Shown here: piece by piece, positions 14,142 to 25,635 of the stretch
Position numbering within the stretch: the stretch's first letter is position 1
How the letters are laid out: each line of letters opens with the position of its first letter
Source of the DNA: Sipunculus nudus
Taxonomy: Eukaryota > Annelida > Sipuncula > Golfingiida > Sipunculidae
NCBI GenBank assembly: GCA_026874595.1
Contig: CM049310.1
Coordinates: 90,031,556-90,095,555 of the forward strand
Reading direction: 5' to 3'
DNA: 64,000 bases
Notes under the pieces: model-generated
Told to the model about the DNA's origin: nothing
Databases searched by the model: none
The model's input: the letters and a program-made list of their open reading frames with translations, nothing else
Program-made: the position numbers and the translations under genes

Positions 14142-14639
14142 AAAAAGACAATAAAGTGTTAAAATACAATAAATGTAAAGGAATAAGAGTAAGATCAAGT
14201 AAACTAATTTCGGGAGTTGAGACATAAAACAAGAATTGTCCCACTAAAATATAATATGACAAGTTATATATATTAAACGGTAAAAATAATAGAAAATATA
14301 ATGCAAATAGAAGAACACATAAGAAATATCTGAAATAGTAATAATAATACTAATTGAGTAAAACATAAACAGATATTATAATGAAGAAACTGTAACATCA
14401 TCCAATAGGTGCAGGTAAAAGAGTAAAATAAGAAAAGAAAGTGATTAAGTAAATAGGAATAAAGTTCCAGTAAAAAAAATTAGTATGAATAAAGTTGGAA
14501 GAAAAAGATTAGGCGATCATCAGTGGCTAGTATAGATTATTACAATAAAGAGGTTATTGCTAATAGTTTGCCAGATCACCTTCGTCTTGATTGAGGCAAT
14601 TTTGTAAACAGTTAAATTTATTTATGAGTTTCAATTCCA

Positions 14640-15850
14640 AATTTATCTAAACCTTGTGTCCATAAGACCTCCTTTTAGTATACGTATAATCATATGCTTT
14701 GTATTGTGTCCAGATTGTGAGAAGTCTGTCCCCACTGGAGTGTGTTTTTGATTCGAGTTAATAAAGTGCCTATGTTCATTATTTATTCTTATGCCTAATC
14801 TTTGACTAGTTCCGTCAATGTACGTGGTTCCTTTGCTGGCCATTTAAAGTGCATGTTTTTTCCCGCTAATTCGGGTTATTTCTGAAGTGGCAATGCAAGG
14901 CAGCAAGGTCATTTGCATAGAAACGTACCATATTGAATGTCTTTTTGAATGATTTTGTATTTTACTATTTGTGGTCAATATGGGCGGCTCTGGGAAGACG
15001 GTAGAAAGGAGAGAGTCGAAATTAGAACAGGCTGTAACCCCTGTGCAACTCTCTTTAAATGCTTAAGATGTGAGTGATAAGTTACAACCAGTGGTATTCG
15101 ATTCAGTTCTCTTTTCAAAGTTAAAATTTATGCATTTTTACGTAGGATTTTGGTGACTTTGGCTATTAGTTCATATCAAGTCGTGTGTATCTCATGTTGA
15201 GGAATGGTTTCATTAGTTGGTGCACTTGTTGGTCTCTGTCAGTTTGTTCCGAGCAAATCATGTTATATCGTAGTGCTTGACACAAATATTAGATTTGCGG
15301 ACATGGGGTGGATGAGAGCTTGCTGGATGTATATAGTTGTGGTGATCAGTAGGCCTACGGTAAAGTCAAATCTGGATATTTCAGTGGGCTAATTTAACTG
15401 TTGTGTCCAGAAAGTGAATAGTATTGGTAGAATACTAAAGTTTTAGATTTATATTTGGGCGATGACTAGTGAAGTTATTGCAACAGTTAGGAAAATGTCG
15501 TCAGTATTAGATAAATAGTAGTTTAAGAGACTGATTTGCCAAGAAATCTTCCTCCAAGCTTATCATAAAGCAGTTGCTATATTGTGGTGCCATAGGTGTA
15601 CCCATAGCTGTGCCCAATGGTTGGAGATAAATATTTCTTCTAAATCGAAATAATTGTAAGGATAAATTCAGCCAAATATGAGGTCATTTCTGATGTTATA
15701 TGTTTATGTTTACTATTATGAGTAAGGAGTTTCATGCATGCCTTGAGGCAACCCATGTGGGGTGTATTAGTGTATAAACATAAGACATCCATTGTTACCA
15801 GAGGACTTTGAATGTTTTGTATATATGTTTAGATATAGAAAGTATGATCA
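14640..15850 (-). mobile_element. Degenerate Penelope-like retroelement (RT + GIY-YIG)
   Basis: Reading right to left on the minus strand, fragments of a Penelope-like polyprotein appear in the expected order but in shifted frames. At about 15.73-15.80 kb is TMDVLCLYTN, like the TLDVxSLYTN motif of these reverse transcriptases. At about 15.56-15.62 kb is GTAMGTPMAPQYSNCFM, their GTxMGTxMAP motif. At about 15.30-15.42 kb are FLDTTV and LYRRPTDHHNYIHPASSHPP, matching the conserved DLYxKPTDxHxYLH segment. At 14.64-14.85 kb is a C-terminal GIY-YIG-like endonuclease remnant with TYIDGTSQRLGIRI, TPVGTDFSQSGH and ILKGGLMDTRFR. Stops and frameshifts show it is dead. The N-terminus and the element ends were not located. 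Family assignment is from motif order and wording, without a search. Confidence 0.8.
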
Positions 15851-17760
15851 GATAATTGTTTTGCGGATTTTATTTTTATTTTTATGTAATATCATGTATA
15901 GCCATTAATGTGGGAAGCGCAGTAAGGAGTAGCACCTTGTTTAATTGATATCGACATCCGAGAGATTAGGCGATCAGTATAGAACATATGCACCCTATAA
16001 TTTTTTCTTTCCTTTTGTGCTGTAAATCGGAAGAAGCCGATCTCGTTTAATGGTCTCCTTAGCAACGGTGTTTAGTCGGTGCCAACATGTCTGTCTGTCT
16101 GTCTGTATATTTCACCTAGAGTCGATTTTGCAACGTATTATACCTGGGATGTGTCGACTGTAATTTGAGGTTTGTGATAGCGAAACAGATGGATAGTGGG
16201 GCTGATTGGCTGAGGAGTCTGGCGGGGTTTGTGACGTCAGGAACCGGGACAAAACTGGAGAGCAGGCGATTGACGAGGGAAGACCCGGTAGCCGCTTTGA
16301 GAGTGGTGTTGTACCTTGGTGTAGCCGAGAGCAGTCCTGCCGGATGGTCCGCTTTTCTTCGGTGAGCCTTGTGGGGCTGTAGCGTCACAGTAAATGGAGT
16401 CAGTCTGCGGGAGCCGTCTTCTGATGCTGTGTACAGTACTGCAGAGACTGTAGTGATGTTTGCGATGGACAGACAATTTTAGTTGTTACAGCGACTAAAA
16501 GATCACTCACGCACTGTCTCGACGAGATTATGAATGTATACGGACGAACGGTATGATGCTTAGGATTAATTTGCTGCCGTCTCTGGCGGGGAGAGTCTAT
16601 ACTGTGCAAGTCTGCAAAGATCAGTCAGATCCCTCATACACATATATGCCTTGTGTAGCGCGAAAACACCAATCAACCCCCACGTATTATCATTGATACA
16701 GATGCTTAGACTCCGTTGGGACCCAAACTTTTGCTGAATGATTAGTATGTAATAAAGTATGGGCACTTACTGTGAATGAAGTCAGATATTGCTTCGTCTA
16801 CGTCGGGCCGCTAGAGGCTTCCGGTTGGAACAGCCAATAGGAATGTAGCATCTTTGACAACACCACGATGTATGATGGGAAGGATGCTTATAAAAATATG
16901 GTATATCCTAGTGCACGGCACTGGCAATCCTTGGAAAAGCCTCCCTGAATTCCTTTTTTTTGCATAGATTGTCCGCCTAATTTGCATAGGATTCCTTTTC
17001 CAGCCGTTTCCTGTTGTCCATGCACTCCCGCATGGAAGGATGGCAACAGCTGTACCCCGAGAGTTAAAGGATAAAAATCATCTACAGGCGCACATCAAGG
17101 TGATATATCGATATAATTTGATACAAATAAGTTCATTTAGGCTCGAGTATAGAATTCGGTCTTCATTTCCAAGATGGGTCAAAACTGACTGGACCGTCTC
17201 ATATTAGTAGTAATCAACTAAGCCATGACATGCCTGATGATGTGACATCGACATGCCTCTTACTTCTTCATAACATCACGTCCGTCCGTATACACCCATT
17301 ACCTCGTACATCTAGACCGGATTCTATACTCGCTCCATTATGACCATATATGAATACAGGATTGTTTTTCTATCGCACAACAAGTAGTGGTATCTCATGT
17401 ACAGGTCCGTCAATATACCGCAGAATGAACTCTCACCACCAGACCGTCGGACTCCATTTCACAGATAATTTGAGTCCGTACTTGTCGGGCTAAGGATTCA
17501 TGTAATGGAGAAGTAAAAGGCAGATAAAAAAAAGTATCAAAATTAAGACACAACACTAGGTGTGGTCGGTAAATGGTCCTCAGAGGGCCCCACGTTTCTG
17601 TTTGTGCTGAACTGGTCTACATATGGGTGAACAATTCAGTTAAATATGAAAAAATATGACAAACAGGAATAGGTTTTTATCCAAATGCATGAGGGAAAAT
17701 ATTCTACAGGATCAAATGATATTAAAGAGGCTGTGTCTGAAATAATGTGTGCAATAGTCT
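15851..17760. other. Intergenic; possible 5' remainder of the Penelope-like element
   Basis: No intact gene. 15.85-16.1 kb may contain more of the retroelement 5' part but no motif was recognised. A CCAAT box (16832) followed by CTTATAAAAA (16888) resembles a core promoter, but no exon follows it. Confidence 0.35.
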
Positions 17761-17816
17761 ATTAGTCTGTTTTATATTTGATTTGAGGCAAGTCTGTACT
17801 TCAATAGGTCTGGAAC

Positions 17817-18741
17817 GAAAGAAAATCAGCGAATGGGCTTCTGTGGCCACTTTGGAATTTCGACAGGTCTGTAATTCTAAAGGTCTGGAGCCCTCATAGG
17901 TACCAATCATCCCTGTGAATTTGGGAAAGCTGCAGTACGTTGTTGTTGAGTTATCGCGCGCGAAAGAAAATCAGCGACTAGGCTGTGGCGACTATATTGG
18001 AATTCTGAGAGGTCTGTATTCAATAGGTCTAGAGCCCTTATAGGTACTATGCATCCCTGTGAATTTTGGAAAGCTGCAGTAGGTTGTTGTTGAGTTATTG
18101 CGCGCGAAAGAAAATCAGCAATCAGGCTGTGGCGGCCATAACGGAATTCCGACAGGTCTGTTATTCAATAGGTCTGGAGCCCTTATAGGTACCATACATC
18201 CCTGTGAATTTGGGAAAGCTGCAGTATGTTGTTGTTGAATTATAGCGCGAAAGAAATTGTCACTGACGGAAGGACGGAAGAACGAAAGTACGGATGGACG
18301 AAAGGAAGGGCGGACTGACACGGTGATCACTTTAGGGCACCGCTTGTCAAGCGGGGCCAAAATAAAACGTATTTTGTTCATCAAAGATGCGTGAGTTATT
18401 CTACAGTAATGCCCTAGTGGTTTAGAGATAGCAATCAGGCTGTGGCGGCCATAACGGAATTCCGACAGGTCTGTTATTCAATAGGTCTGGAGCCCTTATA
18501 GGTACCATACATCCCTGTGAATTTGGGAAAGCTGCAGTATGTTGTTGTTGAATTATAGCGCGAAAGAAATTGTCACTGACGGAAGGACGGAAGAACGAAA
18601 GTACGGATGGACGAAAGGAAGGGCGGACTGACACGGTGATCACTTTAGGGCACCGCTTGTCAAGCGGGGCCAAAATAAAACGTATTTTGTTCATTAAAGG
18701 TGCGTGAGTTATTCTACAGTCATGCCCTAGTGGTTTAGAGA
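17817..18741. repeat. Nested tandem repeats, 144-bp and 313-bp units
   Basis: A unit starting GAAAGAAAATCAGC recurs at 17817, 17962 and 18106 (period about 144 bp), each with AGGTCTG, GAGCCCT and GGGAAAGCTGCAGT in the same order. The last unit plus about 170 bp of flank is then duplicated: 18117-18429 and 18430-18741 are nearly identical with an offset of 313 bp. Each 313-bp copy contains a GGACGGA-rich stretch that gives matching serine/arginine/proline-rich ORFs on the minus strand. These are repeat artefacts, not genes. Confidence 0.93.
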
Positions 18742-18791
18742 CCTCCCAGTAACAGGCGAGAGACTTCGTCTTGACTCTGAGTTGTAATGGT

Positions 18792-19086
18792 GCTGAGATT
18801 CCCTTGTGAGTTTACTCGGTATCCGACAGCCGGAGCACAGGGGCTTGTCACAGAAGACTGAAAAAATAGTTTCCCGGAATTTTGAGCCGCTGAGATTCCC
18901 TTGTGAGTTTACTCGGTATCCGACAGCCGGAGCAGAGGGGCTTGTCACAGAAGACTTAATGTTATTAAGTAGTCAAGGAGCTGTATATGTCACAATTGAC
19001 TGTATCGCTTATTCTTGAATATTTGCGGCTAAAAATTCCGGGAAATTATTTTTTTCAGTCTTCTGTGACAAGCCCCTGTAAGCCGG
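18792..19086. repeat. Foldback repeat with direct and inverted copies
   Basis: A roughly 70-bp segment starting GCTGAGATTCCCTTGTGAG occurs at 18792 and again at 18889. The segment 18830-18884 (CCGGAGCACAGGGGCTTGTC onward) is present as a near-perfect inverted copy at 19032-19086, with GTCTTCTGTGACAAGCCCCT visible on the plus strand. The arms are about 54 bp and the loop about 150 bp. A foldback or MITE-like origin is inferred. Confidence 0.85.
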
Positions 19087-19576
19087 AGAGTAGTATTCGA
19101 ATGCCGCTCAGATGGAACCGTAGACATAGGGCCCTAACACAGGACATTTGTGGGTGTTCCACTGGAGGTGAACTACAGTACGAGTCAGTGATTAGGAGTT
19201 TACTTATTACACAGGGATTACGCTTGATCTGTGGACCTGTCTGTTAGTCACGTGATGTGAATCAGCTGTTCGCAGGACTTGGTTTATGTGCAGTGTTGAA
19301 TTGGAATGTTATTTTATTCTTGATGTTGACGCCCCCCCCCCTCCCCTCCAGTGATCTGTAAGTACAAATTTATTTGTTATTATTTTTCTGTACGTTTTGT
19401 TAAAGTACAACTGTCTTTTCCTATATTTGGAGTGTATATTTGCCTTTGTGTAATCTCAGGATCTTTGACTGACTAAAAATAACCTGGAAGTTCACATCCC
19501 CTGTGGTGTACATCCATAGTTACAAAATAGTGTTTTCTGGAATATTGTTGGTCATGTTAAGTGTGAGAAGAAAGTC
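19087..19576. other. Intergenic, no gene seen
   Basis: Contains a C-rich run near 19331. No ORF of note before the retrotransposon LTR. Confidence 0.4.
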
Positions 19577-19994
19577 TGTAGTATCGCGAACATAGCTATG
19601 AGAACCATGTTTAAGCTTGGGAGTAAAACCGAGTCAATGTTAAAAGTTACGTTAAAGCATATATTTAGAGATGATTAAGAGACGAGAGTTATAAAGGTAG
19701 TTAAACGAAGAAACCTTTAACAATAAGAAAATGATAACACCTACAACGCAACAAAGAGGAAATAGTTGAAATGGCGTGCTGCCACAACCAACATTAAGAG
19801 CGGTATGCCGGCTCCACGGCAAGATTTCCCGCTATTGCCTGCTCTTTTGTTATGTAAAACAAGACCAAATCTGAACTTTGTCCTGGAATGAGCGAAAAAA
19901 AACAGGGAAATCCCTGACGGAGAACTCAGAAAACGAACCAGACGACTTTAAGGTCGACGAACCATACGCGTTTAAGATAGACCCGTTATTTACA
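19577..19994 (-). repeat. 3' LTR of the Gypsy element
   Basis: It aligns with 26895-27243 over CATGTTTAAGCTTG, GTAAAAC-GAGTCAAT, TTATAAAGG, AATAGTTGAAAT and TTGTTATGTAAAAC. On the minus strand it starts TGTAAATAACGGG, directly after the polypurine tract. The far end (TGTAGTATCG on the plus strand) is chosen from the weak TGTA match to the other LTR. Confidence 0.8.
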
Positions 19995-20004
19995 CCCCTC
20001 TCTT
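19995..20004 (-). other. Polypurine tract of the Gypsy element
   Basis: On the minus strand this reads AAGAGAGGGG immediately before the LTR TG. That is the expected position and composition for a plus-strand primer site of an LTR retrotransposon. Confidence 0.75.
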
Positions 20005-20170
20005 AAGAAAATGGCGACCCGACATTTAAAACGAAACAAGATGGGGATGATACAAAAGAATAAAGCAACCAGCCTTCGGCTGGAAGAAATATATCAACAA
20101 ATGTATACACAGAGAGGTCTATGGCGCAGTATGTACTAAACATAGATGCGTCTGTCTATTTCAATTATCA

Positions 20171-20756
20171 TCAGGATATCATTAAAAACGACCTAGTCCT
20201 TATAGGACAACAATACTTGATATTAACTTTATCTATGACATAATCACCAGAACGAAAATAGGGAGGTAACTGTTTCTGACATGTTGATCTTCTTAATGGT
20301 CTAAGAGGTGATTCTATATTTACTGAAAGGGAAGGAGCGTTATCAGGTGGAGGTATATATACATGAGACTGGACCCAGGGGCCCTCGTTATCACACACCA
20401 TGGAGGTAATAGACTCGTCATCCGATGAGATAACAGTTTCAGCTGCAGATAGTACAGGAACATCATCTTGATGTAAAAGATGGTTCTGAAATAGAAAGAT
20501 TATCATTATTTGTATCATCATTGGACATAGAATGCTCAGAATCAATCATCATGATAATGGCTTCTGAATCACTATCACTATCAGACGACAAACCACTGGA
20601 ATTCTGAGAGTCCGGCACATTTACCTGTTCATTAGTGGTTGGAGGATCAGGAATATAATCAATTGGCAGGATAAGATTACGATCTAGCATACGACTGAAC
20701 GAGGGATTGTCAATAGGAGCGACAACATAAATGGGTATCCCTGCTTTTCGTTGCAT
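20171..20756 (-). pseudogene. Gypsy integrase C-terminal region and tail
   Basis: Two overlapping minus-strand frames. The first (20463-20756) has GIPIYVVAPID followed by LDRNLILPID, the usual end of Gypsy integrases. It then becomes Ser/Asp-rich. The second (20171-20545) contains LRPLRRSTCQKQLPPYF and SGDYVID, a basic tail common at the end of invertebrate Gypsy Pol. The frame change between them is at about 20.5 kb. Confidence 0.7.
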
Positions 20757-20986
20757 TTATACAACATAAACCTGTTCTCACCTATTTATTTGCCAATTTG
20801 TGTTTTCCTGTAAAAACTACATTACTGACTAACACGCGATCACCGATGTCAAGTACGGAGCCATGCGACCGACGGTCGTATAATTTCTTATGACGGTGTT
20901 TGAAGCGGCGGAAGTGCGTTGGGCAATATCGTAAGCCGTCGATAACTGATTTTACAAATCAAAACACGTAAGTTCGGTATGCTTGT

Positions 20987-21867
20987 TCAGTCAGTTCCCA
21001 AAATTAAATCGATCGGGAGTTGAGGATTACGCCCAAAAATTAAGAAATACGGTGAAAACCCGGTAGACTCGTTTTTGCTACAATTGTATGCATGAGTAAG
21101 TGGTCCAGCGTGATCTTTCCAGTTTCTCTTTTGTTCATCCTCCAGGGTATCCAACATATTTAATAGTGTACAATTAAAGCGTTCAACAGGGTTACCCTGG
21201 GCATGGTAAGGAGTCGTAAGAGGTTTCTTTATTCCACAGATGCGACAAAGTTCACGTATCAATAGAGACTCGAACTATCTGCCTTGGTCATTCTGGATTC
21301 TACTAGGAAATCCATAGTGGTTCACAAAGGTATCTAGTAGCATCTTAGCAGTTTGTTTAGCCTTAGTTCTTCGACAGGGAATCGCAAACGCGTATCGAGT
21401 AAAATGGTCCGTCATTACAAAGACAATTTATACCCACCCCTAGAGGGCTCTTTACTAAGAAAATGTATACAAAGTAGCTCAATTAGTCCATTTGAGGATA
21501 GGAAAATTAAAGGAGAAGTATCGGGCAGTGTTTTTCACCGTACACATCGAGGACATTCCCTGACATATTTCTATATATCATGTGTCATCTTTGGACGGAA
21601 AAAAAAACTATCTTGAGCAAGTTGCAATGTACGATTGGGACCAAGATGGCCGACATCATCATAAATACCTGACATGGCAGTTTGTCGACATTGTGAAGGA
21701 ACTGCTATCTGGAATTGTTCTTTCCCATCACAAAGGCGACGACGGTAGAGAATCCCATCCTTTAGAACAAGTGAATCTGAATATTTGAAAAGATAATTCT
21801 CATCTGGTTTGAGGGTGGGATTACTTATCCGGGTACCATCCTTCAGATAAAGAATGAGGTTTTTCAA
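20987..21867 (-). pseudogene. Gypsy integrase (HHCC and core) remnant
   Basis: The right part (21571-21867) carries the zinc-binding segment with LVLKDGILYRR and GHLGPNRTLQLAQDSFFFRP; the CxxC half lies past an in-frame stop. The catalytic core follows in a shifted frame with TDHFTRYAFAIP and NHYGFPSRIQNDQG, then a stop codon right after the second conserved Asp region (at about 21.28 kb). The frame reopens at 21262 with LCRICGIKK and TTPYHAQGNPVERFN, the third catalytic Glu region. The domain order is normal, but at least two stops break it. Confidence 0.85.
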
Positions 21868-22003
21868 CAGGTCATCTTACCATTTTGCAAAGCGTATACC
21901 CTGCGGGTCCTGTAACAAAGATGTAGAAGGGATGTTCATACATAAGACAGTATCAGGTATACATGTTTTGGTGGATATCAAAGCTGGTGTCCCTACATCG
22001 GGG

Positions 22004-22225
22004 TTACATATAGCCTTTACATGGTATATTTTGTCTTTTGCCTCTACCTTTATTTCGAATAGCTCTATGAATTCGCCAGAGCGCGTTGGCATCGAAGTTA
22101 TGCTTTCCTGGGCGATATTGTATGCTGAAGTCATAATTTGCAAGTTCGGCAACCAATGGTTGTCCTTTGGCATCATGCTTTGCTGTGGAGAGAGCATAAG
22201 AAAGGGGGTTATTATATGTAAGCAC
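22004..22225 (-). pseudogene. Gypsy RNase H remnant
   Basis: The frame contains LTYNNPLSYALSTAKHDA, LAN(Y)DFSIQYRPGKHN and DANALWR. These match the C-terminal end of Gypsy RNase H (usual ending RPGKxNxDADALSR). It is continued by degenerate sequence on both sides. No intact RNase H fold is encoded. Confidence 0.8.
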
Positions 22226-22650
22226 AGTGAACTAGGAGCCGTACAGATAGTCTTTGAATTTATCTGTAACGCTCCATTTTAAACCTAGAAACTCTAACTT
22301 GTGCACTGGATATCTAGATTCTGCTGGTGTTAAGCTGCGGCTTACAAAAGCAATAGGTTTCTTCTCCCCATTCTGTTCCTGGTACAAGATACCTGAAGGT
22401 CCACTGAAACATCAATATGCAATATGAAGGACGTAAAAAATCAGCAAAAGCAAGCACAGGAGCTGTGGATAAAGCATCAATCAATGTGTCAACTGCATTT
22501 TGGTGATCAGATGTCCAAATACACGGTTGGGTTGATGAATTCGTTACTCTTGCCTTTGGTCTGCGCTGGTCTCCGTTCAGTAGATAATGGAGAGGTCTAG
22601 CTCAACAGCAACACCTTTTTATAAACTTGCGATAAAAAAACTGTAAATCC

Positions 22651-23460
22651 TTAAAATATACGTACATCCTGGACACAGTGACGTACTGGCCATTCTTTCA
22701 GAACCTGTATTTTGCTAGGATCACTTTTAATGCCTTCTTTTGATACTACGTGAACCAAATACTTGATTTCTTGCTGAAAGAAGTGACATTTAGATGGTTT
22801 TAACTTTAGTCCTGCATCAGAAAGACGCTGAAGGACACAATTTAAGCGGTCCAGGTGTTCATCAAAAGTACAAGACGCTACAATGATATTATAAAGATGT
22901 AACAAAGCGTTCCTTCAGATGAAGATCCTCCATAATCTTCTGCATCAATCGCTGGAATAAGGCAGGCACGTTCATTAATCCGAAAGTCACAGTTTCAAAT
23001 TGATGTAATCCTAATGGACCTACAGTAAAAGTTGTTTTCTCTTTGTCTCCATCTGCAACTTTCACCTGCCTATATCCAGACTTAAAGTCTAAGGATGAAA
23101 ATAACTTTCTACCTCTTAAGGAGTCCAATTCATCATCCATCCTCGGCAGAGTGTGATTATCTTAAATGGTACGGCTGTTCAATTTCCTGTAATCAACACA
23201 TAACCTCAAAGAGTTATTTGGTTTACGTACAAGGAACACAGGACTGGCAAAAGGACTATTGCTCATATTGATGACTTGGGCTTTCAGCATATCTCAAAGA
23301 TGTTCTTTTTACTCATAAAAAAAATTGTGGTGGAATGCGCTTTTATCTTTCTCTGAAAGGTTCATCATTGTTTAATTTAATCTCATGTTTTACCACACTG
23401 GTGCGCCCAAAATCAGTATCGCTGAAAGAGAAAATATGTTTCCATTTGATTAAAAAGCTA
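22651..23460 (-). pseudogene. Gypsy reverse transcriptase, catalytically dead
   Basis: The palm region is clear at 22889-23140: MDDELDSLRGRKLFSSLDF, SGYRQVKV, KTTFTVGPLGLHQFE and FGLMNVPALFQRLMQ. A frameshift follows at about 22.90 kb. The catalytic YxDD box, expected before IIV in this family, reads HLYNIIV, so both aspartates are gone (Tyr and Asn in their place). The thumb continues with TFDEHLDRLNCVLQRL and GLKLKPSKCHFF (22651-22905). The N-terminal entry (KWKHIFSFSDTDFGRT) lies in the frame ending at 23343, with a stop between. Confidence 0.9.
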
Positions 23461-24271
23461 TGCAGCCCTTCCATTTCAGATGATGAAATGTCACTGCCAA
23501 ACTTGAATGAATTAAGGAAATCATCTGCAGCGTCTAAAGCAGCTACTGATGGTGGAGCAACAGTAGCTTTCTGTAAATCACAAAGAATTGTTTTACTCGG
23601 AAAAGTAACATAATAACAAGATAAATTCTGCATAGTAACAATAAATCTGTCATTTCCACCTGATGAAAAATCTACTTCCTGGAGCGATGGATGCATCATA
23701 AATCCTGCAGGTAAGGCATGCATGATGTTTTCTTCAACTACAACTAATACTCTACCCGGCGTATGGGCCCTTGTTAAACCACTAAAAGAGAGTGGCACAA
23801 GGCGAGACCGTTACTGCTTTGGTGGATATAACATGCTTTATGTTTTCTGATATTTTTCTTTTCCAGTGCCTGGATACTCTGAAAAGCAAGTTTCCATGGG
23901 GTTAAAATACGTAACTTCTAAACACACGTGTTTCCCGCCTTGTTCTAAAGCATCTGTAAACAAAAAGCTGAGGAGATTTGCTTCAATTAAGAAAGGAACC
24001 TCATGGTTAAATTCAGTAATCTTCATCACCAGCACTTGAATAGGAAAATTTTTATTGAAGTTTTAAAAATTATGTCAAATGTAACGATCCCAAGATATTC
24101 TATTGATTCACCAACAACATGTAAATTGAGGAGATCTTCTACTCCATTCATATCAGAACTGGAAAAATGTTTCTTACAGAACCATTCTGCAACCGTACTA
24201 ACTTGTGACCCTTTGTCAAGTAAGCCATTGCATGATATGTTATCAGCAATCATTTCCTGTATTGCCAACAA
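23343..24271 (-). pseudogene. Gypsy protease and protease-RT linker
   Basis: The protease fragment (24026-24271) has GLLDKGSQVSTV where a retropepsin should have D-T/S-G. The Asp is kept but the next residue is Lys, which is not seen in active enzymes of this type. The following frames (23838-24035 and 23343-23798) carry the linker seen in invertebrate Gypsy Pol (for example TRAHTPGRVLVVVEEN) leading into the start of the reverse transcriptase. The frame is broken at about 24.03 and 23.82 kb. Confidence 0.75.
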
Positions 24272-24649
24272 CAGGAACAGGGATCAATGGTTAAAACGTG
24301 GGTTTACTATCAGTACCTGTTCACCCTCACGGCTGAGAACAGGTAATGTTCAGTTTAAAAGTTTACCAAATCTATTCCTTTAAGCATGACAAGTGTCTGC
24401 TGTATGGTATTTCTTTTACTAAGGTTGCAATACAAGTCTTTTGATGTTTCAGTTTCTACTGATTTCTTACAATAGTCTCTGCCTCTACTCATTTGTGCTT
24501 TTTCCAACTTAGAAACTCTGTTTTCCATCCGATCTAGTTTTGCGGAATTTAGTCTATGGCAACAAGACTCTTAAACAATGGGTCAAAATTTGGTGTATGT
24601 TTGGCACCGCTAGATGAAGAGAACTGATGGGTACAAAATATGCGTTCTC

Positions 24650-25635
24650 AACTGACGTTTCTGATTGCCTCTTTTGCATCTCTAGAGTACGGCAAGCATT
24701 GAACATTTCATCAAAGCTTTAGTCACATTCAAATCTATATCTTGTAGCTTCTTTGGTCTCCTTTGAGACCAAGCCATCCCAAAATTTTGACCTAAGCATT
24801 TGGTCATATCCAGTGCGAGACCATGCACTTTTCTCTTTGATTAAATCAAGCATCCGATGAAGTCTACGGCTCCAGGATACGATATCCTCTTTTGGGCCCT
24901 GTTCACTAGAGCGAAACCCTTATTTTTAGACAATTACAGGGAAGACATTTCTAAAGTTTTTGTCAAACTTATCATGTATATCGTATGGGCTTGACCCCTC
25001 GGGCATAGATAAAAGTACACTACCTGCTGTACCTTTAACCGACTGATGTATGGCGGCAAGTATCTGCGCCTGAGAGGTAGAATCCTCTGACAATAATGCC
25101 TTAACATGAGATCTCCATTGTTCATAACCGCCATCTTGATCTTTACCACCTGGAAAGGAAGGTATTCTTGGTCGAAAACAGAATAAATGTACTTTCCAGA
25201 AGGAAAGATTTTACCACCAACCTTCCTTATCTCGTCCGATAGAGGTCTGATATCCGGTCATCTGAAAGGAATGAGAGCTTGTAAGTCAATTGATACTCTT
25301 TTCTGCAATAGACTGTATGATATCAACATTATTCAACCAATGCCATTCAATCATAGCATTAATCTCCCTAATGTCAGTCTCCTGACCAGGAGCCAGTGAG
25401 AATTTCTTGAATTCTGCATGTGTTGCAGAAGGTGCTGACCCTTCATTATGGAATATGATATATCCTCTCCCTGTAAACAGTGTGAGTGTGCTTCCTTAAC
25501 CAGCAACAAGTTACTAACTTCCCCAATCTTACCAAACTGGGTCAGCAAATCATTATAATCAACATCCGGTGGGACCCCATGTATGGATACCACACATTTC
25601 ATGTGAACCATGTTAGCAGTGTAATGAAAAAACAA
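24650..25635 (-). pseudogene. Gypsy Gag remnant, PNMA-like with RRM-like N-terminus
   Basis: The N-terminal frame (25351-25635) has CVVSIHGVPPDVDYNDLL and FGKIGEVSNLLLV, resembling the RRM-like start of PNMA-type Gag proteins. The capsid part follows in another frame at about 24.93-25.17 kb with YEQWRSHVKALLSE, ILAAIHQSVKGTAGSVLLSM and IHDKFDKNFRNVFP, then stops. It resumes at about 24.71-24.90 kb with EDIVSWSRRLHRMLDLIKEK and MLRSKFWDGL before another TAA. The PNMA comparison rests on wording and layout seen by eye. The gene is non-functional. Confidence 0.75.

Noticed and set aside
16832-16897. CCAAT box and TATA-like box with promoter spacing
   Set aside because: No exon, ORF or transcript-like sequence follows; both motifs are common by chance.
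18115-18694. Two near-identical minus-strand ORFs with FRPSVRPS-like repeats
   Set aside because: Direct products of the 313-bp tandem duplication and its GGACGGA run; no start context or splice signals.
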